NCBI GenBank assembly: GCA_019637265.1
Contig: JAHBVY010000001.1
Location: 682,001-746,000, forward strand
Direction: 5' to 3'
Source of the DNA: Polyangiaceae bacterium
GTDB taxonomy: Bacteria; Myxococcota_A; Polyangia; Polyangiales; Polyangiaceae
Length of the DNA stretch: 64,000 bases
Below are positions 30,835 to 38,828 of this stretch, piece by piece; the stretch's first letter is position 1; each line of letters begins with the position of its first letter. The translations under genes and the position numbers were made by a program. The notes beneath the pieces are model-generated. The model was given only the letters and a program-made list of their open reading frames with translations, made no database searches and was not told where the DNA came from.

Positions 30835-32133
30835 ATGAAGCGGACTTGGCTTGTTCATCTAGGGGTGGTGGGGCTGTTCTTCGTGGGGGCCAAAGCCTGC
30901 GGGGGCTCGGAGTTCTCGGGTGACGCAGAGCGTGATGCGGGCACCGACGCGAGCGCCGGCGGCACCGCGGGCGTGGGGGGCACTGCAGGTACTGGCGGCG
31001 CCGCCGGTGCGGGCGGCTCGGCGGGCAGCGGCGGCACCACACCGACCCCTTGCGTAGGGCCCGATGAATGCGACGATAGCAGCCCCTGCACCATCGATGA
31101 CTGCAGCATCGATGGCTTCTGCACTCACGTGAGCACCTGCCGCGCGGGGCAGAAGTGCTGCGCGGCTGGCTGCGGTGAGTGCTGCGAGGACGACGACTGC
31201 AAGGATGGGATCGACTGCACGACGGACACCTGCGATCGCGGGGTGTGTCGCTTCAAACCCACCGATAGCAAGTGCGAGCAGGACGAGGTGTGCACCGCTG
31301 GCGGCTGTCAGCCGCGCGCCTTTTGTACACCGGGTGACGACTCCGGGTGCGATGATAACAATCCTTGCACGACGGACACCTGCGGTGCGGACGGTCGGTG
31401 CACCTATGAAGGCTGTGACGCCGGCCTGCTGTGCTGCTCGGGAGGCTGCGCGGCGTGCTGCAACGCGGGCGACTGCAACGATGGTGACGCGTGTACGAAC
31501 GATGCCTGCGTCAGCGGTGTGTGCGAGACCTCCCAGAAGTGCACCGACCCGGGCACTCAGTGCTGCCCTGACGGAGTCTGCCGAACCTGCTGCTCCGTGG
31601 ACGAGTGCCGTGACAGCGTCACCTGCACGGTGGACGCCTGCACCAGCGCCGGGTGTCAAAACGTGCCGAATGACAGCCTGTGCCCAGGCCAGCGGTGCGA
31701 CGCGGTTCAGGGCTGTGTGCCCATCCCCGAGTGCACGGCGCCCTCGGACTGCCCCGCGGCCCCGCCCTGCCACACCACTCAGTGCTCTGGTGGCAAGTGC
31801 AGCTATCAACCAACCTGCACCGGCAACCAGAAGTGCTGCGGCAACCAGTGCAAGGAGTGCTGCGGGAACTCCGATTGCGCGCAGGTGGACGCTTGCACCC
31901 CGGGGTCGTGCAATGGAGGGGTGTGTCGAACCACCTCGGCGTGCGTATCAGGTCAGCTCTGTTGTGGCGGTTTTTGCGGTGGTTGTTGCACTGACAGCGA
32001 CTGTCTGGGTAGCGGTCCGATCGGGCTCTGTGAGTCCGTCCAGTGCTCTGAGGGCCTCTGCGTACCGGTCTCCAGTTGCCCCGTAGGTCAGGTCTGCTGC
32101 CCTGAAGGGTGCAGTGACACCATCTGCCTTTGA
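30835..32133 (+). CDS. CTDC-type Cys-rich lipoprotein, copy 2
   Basis: 432 residues, starting MKRTWLVHLGVVGLF 40 bp after copy 1. It has the same signal peptide with GAKACGG, the same style of linker and the same series of CTDC and CC units. The first ~135 residues are nearly identical to copy 1 (shared segments CSIDGFCTHVSTCRAGQKCC and DGIDCTTDTCDRGVC). The later two thirds have diverged strongly while keeping Cys positions. It converges on the SGNH lipoprotein gene with a 9-bp gap. Likely a surface protein with a related but distinct specificity; no enzymatic motif. Confidence 0.85.
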   Translation: MKRTWLVHLGVVGLFFVGAKACGGSEFSGDAERDAGTDASAGGTAGVGGTAGTGGAAGAGGSAGSGGTTPTPCVGPDECDDSSPCTIDDCSIDGFCTHVSTCRAGQKCCAAGCGECCEDDDCKDGIDCTTDTCDRGVCRFKPTDSKCEQDEVCTAGGCQPRAFCTPGDDSGCDDNNPCTTDTCGADGRCTYEGCDAGLLCCSGGCAACCNAGDCNDGDACTNDACVSGVCETSQKCTDPGTQCCPDGVCRTCCSVDECRDSVTCTVDACTSAGCQNVPNDSLCPGQRCDAVQGCVPIPECTAPSDCPAAPPCHTTQCSGGKCSYQPTCTGNQKCCGNQCKECCGNSDCAQVDACTPGSCNGGVCRTTSACVSGQLCCGGFCGGCCTDSDCLGSGPIGLCESVQCSEGLCVPVSSCPVGQVCCPEGCSDTICL

Positions 32134-32142
32134 GCGCCCACC

Positions 32143-32955
32143 TCACTCGCTCGGCGCCGGCCGGAGCTGCCAGGCGCGGTCGGGTGTCGGCTGGCGCTCG
32201 GCGGCGAGCCACTCGACGACGGCCTTAGCCCACTCACGGCGCGCGGGGATGGTCGGGTGGATCTTGTCGGAGAGGCGCGGCATGTCGGGGTGCAGGCGGT
32301 TCGTGTCCATGTAGCGACACGGCGCCGAGTGCTCGCGGATGAGATCCATCAGGCCGTTGTCCACGCCCCAGAGCGGGGTGGCGATCCACACGCAGGGGAT
32401 CCCGTTCAGGCGCCGCACGATCTTTTGGATTTGAGGGATGCGCAGCGATGGATCCTTCATCGCCGTCTCGTTGGCACCCAGGGTGATGAGCACCAGATCG
32501 GGCTTCAGCTGCTCGACGTAGGCGCCCAGATCGTAGCCGCCGGCCCAGTTGGGGATGAAGCTCGCCGTCTTGAAGCGCAGGTGGCTCACGAGGCCGCGAG
32601 CGCGGAGCTCCTCGTTCAGGGGGACGCCCAGGGCGCCGGCGAAGGAGTCGCCGATGTGGAGCACCACGCTGCCCTGCGGCAGCTCGGCGGGTGGTGGCGG
32701 CTCGGCTGGCTCGGCGGGCGCCGCATCAGCGGCTGCCATCGGGCCAGCATCGGGTCCTGGTGATGCGATGGGGCGCTCGAGCTCGCTCCGAGCGGGCGCC
32801 GGGGGCTCGCTGGCGGTGGCGGCGGGGCGCGCCGCCACCGGCTCTGCTGTTTGCGGCCCACCACAGTTCGCCAAACTGACCCATAGGAGCCCGGCGCAGA
32901 CGGCCATCCAAGGGGTGGAGCGGGGGTCGATCAGGGGCAGCAGCACGAGTTCCAC
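32143..32955 (-). CDS. SGNH/GDSL hydrolase lipoprotein
   Basis: 270 residues from the GTG at 32955, which has GGGAG upstream and overlaps the FGE-like gene by 25 bp. The lipobox SLANC is near residue 30, followed by a Pro/Ala linker. SGNH blocks are visible: HIGDSFAGALG (nucleophile Ser, about 115), the Gly of NWAGGYD, Asn in TLGANETAMKD (about 180), and Asp/His in SDKIHPT (about 240). The family includes carbohydrate esterases, O-acetyl hydrolases and lipases. A membrane-anchored periplasmic esterase acting on cell-wall or surface glycans is plausible. A start at 32907 (MAVCAGLL) is an alternative. Confidence 0.82.
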   Translation of the reverse strand: MELVLLPLIDPRSTPWMAVCAGLLWVSLANCGGPQTAEPVAARPAATASEPPAPARSELERPIASPGPDAGPMAAADAAPAEPAEPPPPAELPQGSVVLHIGDSFAGALGVPLNEELRARGLVSHLRFKTASFIPNWAGGYDLGAYVEQLKPDLVLITLGANETAMKDPSLRIPQIQKIVRRLNGIPCVWIATPLWGVDNGLMDLIREHSAPCRYMDTNRLHPDMPRLSDKIHPTIPARREWAKAVVEWLAAERQPTPDRAWQLRPAPSE

Positions 32956-34391
32956 CCTACTCCCACGTCGCGATTCTTGCAGCCCGCCGCGCCGCTCACG
33001 TGGTTGCGCGCCGCGTGGGTGCCTCCGGAGTAGCGGTAGGCGTGCGGCTTGCCTGGGCTGTGGCGCTGGCAATCGGCGTCGAAGGCGGGGGCTCGCGCCC
33101 GGGTGACTGGCCCGCTCGCCGCCTCCGTTGCCTCCGCCCGGGCCTGCTCAGGGACACAGCCGAAGCCGGGTTGCTCGCGGCGCCCTGCTGGGCACCGCGC
33201 GGCGCCGGGCGGCGCGCAGCGCACCCCATTCCAAGGCTCGTTCGGCGGGCAGTCGAGCGCCACCACCTGGCGCTGACAGCCCTTGTCCGGCGTTCGCTGG
33301 CAGCTCACGGCCTCGGGCGTGAAAGCGCAGCGCATGCCCAGGTGCGAGCCGGCGCTCGTCGGCGGCGATCGATTACGCAGCGCGGCGCGCATCCACTTGG
33401 GGAAGCGCCGGCTCCAGCTCCCGCCGCGGTACACCTTGGCGGCGTCGTTCGTCTCGGGCCAGGGGTAACGCGCGTAGCTGTCCGCGGTCCACTCCCACAC
33501 GTTGCCCGTCATGTCGAACAAGCCGAACGCACCGCTCGGGAACGACGCGACGGCGCACGAGCCACCCGCGTGCTTCCAGCAGGTGCGGCCGTTCGGCGGC
33601 TCATGCCCCCACGAGTAGGTGCGTCGCTCGGCGCCGCCGCGCGCCGCGAACTCCCACTCCACCTCGGTGGGGAGGCGGGCGCCGCGCGCGGCGCAGTAGT
33701 CGCGCGCCTGATACCAGGTGACGCAGTTCACCGGGTGCTTGCTGCGGTCGCTGCTCTGGTGCTGGCGCGCGTTGCAGAAGCGTCGATCGTCGCCGGGCGC
33801 GCTGCACTCGCCGCGAGTGACGCAGTCGAGGTAGGCGCCGAGCGTCACCTCCGTGCGGTCGAGGCAGAAGCCAGCGACCTCCGCTTCGAAGCGCGGCGAC
33901 TCCTCCTCACTGCCTGCCCCGGGGGTGGAGCCGATCAGCGCGCGGCCACCAGGGATCCACTGCATCCCGTCGGGGCACGTCGTGGCTTGGGGTGCCGCCC
34001 CGGGCGCGGTGCCGTCCAACCCCCCGATCCCCTCCCCCTGCGAGGAGACGGGACCGTCAGGTAAACTGTGGATTTCCTTGTTCCCGACGGACGCCGTGGG
34101 CTGGCTCGAGCTCGCCGTGCCCGCGCTCGCCTCACCGCCAGCGCTCGCCCGTGGCGTGTCACACGCGGCGAGCGCGAGCGCCAACAGGCTGCAACGGCCC
34201 AAGCGGCCTGGCAGCGCGCGAGGCCCCCACCCAGCCAGCGCGACGAACCCTGCTGCGCGCTGCGCGACCCGAAGGCCCCCCTGGGCTCGCGTCGCCCGCC
34301 GGCTCAGCGACGCCTGAGGCAGCGGTAGCGGTGGGCGGCGCGCCGCTTTGCGGCTACCATCGGCGCGACCTGGGATGAGCGAGCGGGACAC
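32931..34391 (-). CDS. Formylglycine-generating-enzyme-like (SUMF1) lipoprotein
   Basis: 486 residues with a GTG start; the exact start is uncertain because the lipobox LALAACD lies near residue 75. An acid/Gly-rich linker follows. The FGE-sulfatase/SUMF1 domain spans about residues 140-355: MQWIPGGRALIGS, FCLDRTEVTLGAYLDC, LPTEVEWEFAARGG, GLFDMTGNVWEWTADSY, VYRGGSWSR and HLGMRCAF. Many such proteins are not true sulfatase activators, and I cannot see the paired active-site Cys of FGE, so a binding or structural role is as likely. The C-terminal ~110 residues are Cys-rich and end in CCCP. It overlaps the SGNH gene and diverges from the ABC importer operon. Confidence 0.8.
   Translation of the reverse strand: MSRSLIPGRADGSRKAARRPPLPLPQASLSRRATRAQGGLRVAQRAAGFVALAGWGPRALPGRLGRCSLLALALAACDTPRASAGGEASAGTASSSQPTASVGNKEIHSLPDGPVSSQGEGIGGLDGTAPGAAPQATTCPDGMQWIPGGRALIGSTPGAGSEEESPRFEAEVAGFCLDRTEVTLGAYLDCVTRGECSAPGDDRRFCNARQHQSSDRSKHPVNCVTWYQARDYCAARGARLPTEVEWEFAARGGAERRTYSWGHEPPNGRTCWKHAGGSCAVASFPSGAFGLFDMTGNVWEWTADSYARYPWPETNDAAKVYRGGSWSRRFPKWMRAALRNRSPPTSAGSHLGMRCAFTPEAVSCQRTPDKGCQRQVVALDCPPNEPWNGVRCAPPGAARCPAGRREQPGFGCVPEQARAEATEAASGPVTRARAPAFDADCQRHSPGKPHAYRYSGGTHAARNHVSGAAGCKNRDVGVGWNSCCCP
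34006..34025. repeat. Copy of dispersed GCGGTGCCGTCCAACCCCC element inside a gene
   Basis: The element lies within the linker-coding part of the FGE-like gene and runs on into CGATCC, also shared with 47241-47258. Unlike most copies it is intragenic, in a disordered linker. Confidence 0.7.
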
Positions 34392-34460
34392 CAGCGCCGA
34401 GGGCTATAACAGGAACCAGCGCGGGTCGCTCGGTAGACCGCGAAGCGATGAGGGGGCACG

Positions 34461-35696
34461 TTGGCGTCGCCGGTGACGCTGGAGGGCGTCGTGCGGCGCT
34501 TCCCAGGGGCGCCGCGTGATGCGGTGGCCGAGCTCAGCTTGAGCCTGCCAGCGGGGCAAACGCTGTGCCTCGTGGGGCCCTCGGGTTGCGGCAAGAGCAC
34601 CACGCTGCGGATGATCGCGGGGCTGGAGGCGCCGGACCGCGGGCGGATCCGCATCGGGGAGCGCGACATGACGGGGGTGCCGCCGCAGGCGCGCGACGTG
34701 GCGATGGTGTTTCAGGGGTTCGCGCTCTACCCGCACCTGAAGGTGAAGGACATCATCGGCTTCCCGCTGAAGATGCGGCGGGTGCCGGTCGCCGATCGCG
34801 CGCGCCAGGTGGGCGAGGCCGCGGAGCTGCTCGGGATCAGCGCGCTCTTGGACAGAACGCCAGACCAACTGTCGGGCGGGGAGCGGCAGCGGGTGGCGAT
34901 GGGCCGCGCCATCGTGCGGCGCCCAGAGGTGTTCCTGTTCGATGAGCCGCTCAGCAACCTCGACGCCAAGCTCCGCGGGGAGCTGCGGGGTGAGCTGCGG
35001 CGGCTGCTCCGGAGCCTCGGCGCCACCGCGGTGTACGTCACCCACGACCAGGTGGAGGCGATGACGCTCGGCGATCAGCTGGCGGTGATGCGCGCGGGGC
35101 GCTTGATGCAGCTCGGCACCCCACGCGCCATCTACGAGGCGCCCGAGAGCGAGTTCGTCGCGACGTTCTTCGGCTCCCCGCCGATGGCGGTCTGCGATGT
35201 GGAGCGGACCCCTGACGGTCTCCAGGTGGGCTCTTGGCGGCTGCCGATGAGCGCGGCGCCGGCTGGCGACGAGCCGCTCCGCGTGGGGGTGCGGGCGGAG
35301 GCGCTCTGCCTGGGAGATCCTCGCGGAGGCGAGCTGGGGCTCACCGGCCGGGTGACGCACCGCGAGCCCCTCGGCGCCGAGACGGAGCTGTCCGTCAGCT
35401 TGGGTGACGACTCCGGGCCTAGCCTGAGCCTGCGCGTGCCGGGCTTCGACGCGCCGGCGTTGGGGGATCGAGTCAGCGCGGCGGTCGATCCGAGCGCGCT
35501 GTACTGGTTCTCGCGTGAGTCGGGTGAGCGGCGCGGTGGCGCGCCCCGCGGCGGATCTGGCAGGGCTCATGATGTCAGCGCGACTGACGTCCAGGCGCCC
35601 GATGTCAGCGCGACTGACGTTAGTGCACCTGACGCGAGCGCTGGGGACGCGGAGGGCGAGCCGGCTGCCAGCGCGCCGGGTGTGGGCGACGCATGA
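34461..35696 (+). CDS. ugpC: CUT1 ABC importer ATP-binding subunit (UgpC/MalK type)
   Basis: 411 residues. The TTG start is supported by AGGGGG six bases upstream. Walker A GPSGCGKST is near residue 40, signature LSGGERQRVAMGRA near 135, Walker B VFLFDEPLSNLD near 155 and switch His VTHDQVEA near 190. A C-terminal regulatory TOBE-like domain of about 130 residues is typical of MalK/UgpC. The last ~60 residues are an unusual tail with DVSATDV/APDVSATDVSAPDAS repeats. It is the first gene of a four-gene operon; its stop overlaps the binding protein's ATG. Confidence 0.92.
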   Translation: MASPVTLEGVVRRFPGAPRDAVAELSLSLPAGQTLCLVGPSGCGKSTTLRMIAGLEAPDRGRIRIGERDMTGVPPQARDVAMVFQGFALYPHLKVKDIIGFPLKMRRVPVADRARQVGEAAELLGISALLDRTPDQLSGGERQRVAMGRAIVRRPEVFLFDEPLSNLDAKLRGELRGELRRLLRSLGATAVYVTHDQVEAMTLGDQLAVMRAGRLMQLGTPRAIYEAPESEFVATFFGSPPMAVCDVERTPDGLQVGSWRLPMSAAPAGDEPLRVGVRAEALCLGDPRGGELGLTGRVTHREPLGAETELSVSLGDDSGPSLSLRVPGFDAPALGDRVSAAVDPSALYWFSRESGERRGGAPRGGSGRAHDVSATDVQAPDVSATDVSAPDASAGDAEGEPAASAPGVGDA

Positions 35697-37027
35697 GCCG
35701 AGGGATGTCGCGGCGCGCGTGGCTCGCCGGGAGCTTGGCGGCGGGCGGCGCGCTGATCGGCTGCGCGGAGTCGATCCCCAAGGGGCGTCAGGGGGTGGAC
35801 CTGTGGTTCAGCTACGGGGGCAAGAACCGTCAGCTGCTCGAACGGTTGGTGGCCCGCTACAACGAGAGCCAACCGGCCATTTGGGTGCGCCCGGTGTTCC
35901 AAGGCGACTACTTCGAGTGCCTGGCCAAGCTCCGCACCGCGGTGGCTGCGGGGGCGGCGCCGGCGCTGAGCCACGTGGTGGGAGAGGTCGTGCCTTACCT
36001 CGCGGAGGCGGGCGTGCTCGAGCCGCTCTCGGACTACCCCGGGGCGGGTGAGCTCGACTTCGTCCCTTCCTTGGGTCAGGCGGGGACTTGGGCTCGGGGA
36101 GCGGCGCGCCCCCTGGTGGCGCTGCCGTTCAATCGCTCGACCCCCATCGCCTACCTGAACGGCAAGCTGCTGAAGGAGGCGCGCCTCGAGCCGCCGCGCA
36201 GCTGGGATGAGCTCACCGAGGCGGCGCGCGCGCTGGGCTCGCGGTCGGGCGCGGCGCCGCGCTGGGGCTTCGAGTGCCCGATCGACTGGTGGTTCTGGGT
36301 CGCGTTGGTGGGCCAGGCGGGTGGTCAGATCATCGAGCCGAACGGCGAGCTGAGCCTGGGGGGTGAGGCGGGCGCCCAAGGTGTTCTCTTGTGGCAACGC
36401 CTGGTGCGAGATCGGCTGATGCGGCCGCCGCCCGGGCGCGACTACAACGCCTGGGAGGTGGTCAACCAAGATTTCCTCGCGGGGCGCGCCGCCATGATTT
36501 GGACCTCCACCGCCTTCCTCCGCTACCTGGAGGAGAACGCGCGCTTCCCGGTGCTCGCCGCGCCGCTGCCCAAGCACACGCGGCGCGCGGTGCCGACCGG
36601 CGGCACCTTCTTCGTGGTGCTGCGGCGCGCGCCGGAGGACGAGAAGCGCGCCGCTTGGGAGTTCCTGCGCTGGATGAACCAGGCGGAGCAGAGCGTGGAT
36701 TGGGCGACGGGGACTGGCTACTTGCCGGTGACGAAGCAGGCAGTGAGCCTGCTCGAGACGCGCGGCTATTACCAGGAGCACCCGAACGATCGGGTGGCTT
36801 ACGATCAGCTCGAGGTGGCCATGACCTGGCCTTGGTCGCGGAGCCTGTTTCGGGTGCAGCGTGAGGTGATCCAGCCGCGGCTCGAGCAGGCGGTGCTCAC
36901 CGGCACCCCAGCGCGCGAGCTGCTGGACGAGGCGCGCGCCTTGGCGCGCCGCGAGCTGGGCTCCTCCGAGGTCTCTCCGGGGACGAGCTCCGGGGCTTCG
37001 AGCGGCCGCCGGGAGGTGGCCGAGTGA
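35693..37027 (+). CDS. CUT1 ABC importer solute-binding lipoprotein (UgpB-like)
   Basis: 444 residues. The signal has SRRAWLAG, a Tat-like twin-arginine motif, and lipobox ALIGCAE at about 20-26, suggesting a folded, Tat-exported lipoprotein. The mature protein is a family 1 extracellular binding protein: VDLWFSYGGKN near the start, ALPFNRSTPIAYLNGKLLKE in the hinge region, and aromatic-rich segments (IDWWFWVALVG and WPWSR) of the kind that stack on sugars. UgpB-like length and spacing suggest glycerol-3-phosphate or an oligosaccharide, but specificity cannot be read from sequence. A 4-bp overlap joins it to both neighbours. Confidence 0.88.
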   Translation: MSRGMSRRAWLAGSLAAGGALIGCAESIPKGRQGVDLWFSYGGKNRQLLERLVARYNESQPAIWVRPVFQGDYFECLAKLRTAVAAGAAPALSHVVGEVVPYLAEAGVLEPLSDYPGAGELDFVPSLGQAGTWARGAARPLVALPFNRSTPIAYLNGKLLKEARLEPPRSWDELTEAARALGSRSGAAPRWGFECPIDWWFWVALVGQAGGQIIEPNGELSLGGEAGAQGVLLWQRLVRDRLMRPPPGRDYNAWEVVNQDFLAGRAAMIWTSTAFLRYLEENARFPVLAAPLPKHTRRAVPTGGTFFVVLRRAPEDEKRAAWEFLRWMNQAEQSVDWATGTGYLPVTKQAVSLLETRGYYQEHPNDRVAYDQLEVAMTWPWSRSLFRVQREVIQPRLEQAVLTGTPARELLDEARALARRELGSSEVSPGTSSGASSGRREVAE

Positions 37028-37899
37028 GCCTGCTGCGGCCCCGGCGGGCGACCGATCCGCTCTGGATGCTCGCGCCGACCCTGCTGCTCCTGGCGGTGTT
37101 CTTCTTCTACCCGCTCGGCTTCGCGGTGTACCGCAGCCTCTTCCGTTGGGATCTGCTGACCCCGCCGGAGTACGTCGGGCTCGATAACTACCGCGCGCTC
37201 ATCGAGTCAGGTGAGCTCATCAGCGCCTTCACCACCACCCTGGCCTTCAGTCTGGTGGTGGTGGTGGGCGCCATGGCGCTCGGCCTGGGCTTGGCGATGC
37301 TCCTGAACCGCCGCGGCGCGTTCGCGGGGTTCATCCGGAGCGCCATCTTCAGCGCCTACGTGGTGAGCTGGGTGAGCGTGGCCTTGCTCTGGATGTGGGT
37401 GCTCGACAGCCAGGGCGTGCTCTCGGCCTGGGTGAGCGCGCTGGGGCTGACCCCGCTCGATTGGCTGGGTGATCCTGACGTGGCGCTCTACTCCCTGGCA
37501 GCCGTCACCATATGGAAAATTGCTGGCTACGCCATGGTGCTGTACCTGGCGGGGCTGCAAGACGTGCCGCCGGTGCTGTATGAGGCGGCGGCGCTCGACG
37601 GCGCCGGGCCCATCGCGCGCTTCCGCCACATCACCTGGCCGCTGTTGCGCCCCACGTCGGCCTTCGTCGGCACCACCAGCCTGATCGCCAGCTTCCAGGT
37701 GTTCGACGTGGTGCGGGTGATGACGCAGGGCGGGCCGGTGCGCTCCACGACGGTGTTCGTCTACGCCATCTACGAGCAGATCTTCATGAACCTCCGGGTG
37801 GGGCGCGCGAGCGCCTTGGTGGTGGTGTTCTTCCTCATGCTGCTAGGGCTCACGGCGCTGCAGCTCTGGGCCTGGCGGGCGAAGCGGGGGGCGAGCTGA
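37024..37899 (+). CDS. ugpA: CUT1 ABC importer permease, UgpA/MalF-like
   Basis: 291 residues with six predicted TM helices. The EAA loop, which contacts the ATPase coupling helix, reads YEAAALDGAGPIARFRHIT at about 187-205. N-terminal DPLWMLAPTLLLLAVFFFYP is typical of the UgpA side of CUT1 systems. It transports the sugar or phosphoester delivered by the preceding lipoprotein. It overlaps both neighbours. Confidence 0.93.
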   Translation: MSLLRPRRATDPLWMLAPTLLLLAVFFFYPLGFAVYRSLFRWDLLTPPEYVGLDNYRALIESGELISAFTTTLAFSLVVVVGAMALGLGLAMLLNRRGAFAGFIRSAIFSAYVVSWVSVALLWMWVLDSQGVLSAWVSALGLTPLDWLGDPDVALYSLAAVTIWKIAGYAMVLYLAGLQDVPPVLYEAAALDGAGPIARFRHITWPLLRPTSAFVGTTSLIASFQVFDVVRVMTQGGPVRSTTVFVYAIYEQIFMNLRVGRASALVVVFFLMLLGLTALQLWAWRAKRGAS

Positions 37900-38705
37900 T
37901 GCGCCGCGGCGCCGTGAACTTGGGGCTCCTCGCGGTGGGGCTGGTGTGGCTCCTGCCCTACGCTTGGATGGTGGTCACCAGCTTCAAGACGCTCCCGGAG
38001 ATCGTGGAGGCGCCGACCGCTCCCCTGCCCTCCGGGCTACCGCTCGACGCCTATCAGGAGGTGATGCGCTCACTGCCCCTCGGGCGCTACCTGTTCAACA
38101 CGCTGGTGATGAGCCTGCTCATCGCGGCGCTCCAAATCGCGGTGGCGCTGCCCGCCGCTTACGCGCTCTCCAAGCTCAGCTTCCGGGGCCGCGGCGTCGC
38201 CTTCGGCCTGGTGGTGGCGACGCTGCTGATCCCGGCGCAGGTCCGCTTCGTGCCGGTGTTCGCCATGCTGGCCGACGTGGGCCTGGCGAACACCATGACG
38301 GCGCTGGTGCTGCCGTTTGGGGTGAGCGCGTTCGGGACCTTCTTGCTGCGCCAAGCGCTCGGCAGCGTGCCCACCCAGGTGATCGAGGCGGCGCGGATGG
38401 ACGGCGCCAGCGAGCTCTACATCGTGTTCGGGATGTTGCCGCGCATGATCGTGCCGAGCCTGGTGGCCTTCTTCATGTTCAGCTTCATTTACCACTATAG
38501 CGACTACTTCTGGCCGCTCGTCATGACGGCTGATGACAAGGTGCGCACCCTGCCGCTCGGGGTCGCCCTGCTGCGTGAGCAGGGCACCGGGGTGCGCTGG
38601 CACGTGGTGATGGCGGGCAACGTGCTCCTGAGCTTGCCGGTCTTGGGGCTGTTCGCGGTGGCGCAACGCCACCTGCTCCGCGCGGTGACGAGCCGCGGGC
38701 TGTGA
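37899..38705 (+). CDS. ugpE: CUT1 ABC importer permease, UgpE/MalG-like
   Basis: 268 residues with six TM helices. N-terminal WLLPYAWMVVTSFKTLPEIV is characteristic of the MalG/UgpE side. The EAA loop is IEAARMDGASELYIVFGMLP at about 161-180. It pairs with the upstream UgpA-like permease, and its ATG overlaps that gene's stop (TGATG). It is the last gene of the importer operon. Confidence 0.93.
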   Translation: MRRGAVNLGLLAVGLVWLLPYAWMVVTSFKTLPEIVEAPTAPLPSGLPLDAYQEVMRSLPLGRYLFNTLVMSLLIAALQIAVALPAAYALSKLSFRGRGVAFGLVVATLLIPAQVRFVPVFAMLADVGLANTMTALVLPFGVSAFGTFLLRQALGSVPTQVIEAARMDGASELYIVFGMLPRMIVPSLVAFFMFSFIYHYSDYFWPLVMTADDKVRTLPLGVALLREQGTGVRWHVVMAGNVLLSLPVLGLFAVAQRHLLRAVTSRGL

Positions 38706-38828
38706 GCTGGGTGATTGTCAGCATCACTGATGAAAACGTGATGGAATGAGCGCCCGGAGCGCGGCTCGTCTGCTGGCGGCTCGCAGCGCGCGCCCACTGC
38801 GCCAATTGCAGCGTGCGCGCGAGGCGGA

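Noticed and set aside
29502..32133. Selenoprotein or metallothionein interpretation of the Cys-rich pair
   Set aside because: The Cys follow the extracellular CTDC spacing and the proteins have lipoprotein signals, so disulfide-bonded surface proteins fit better.
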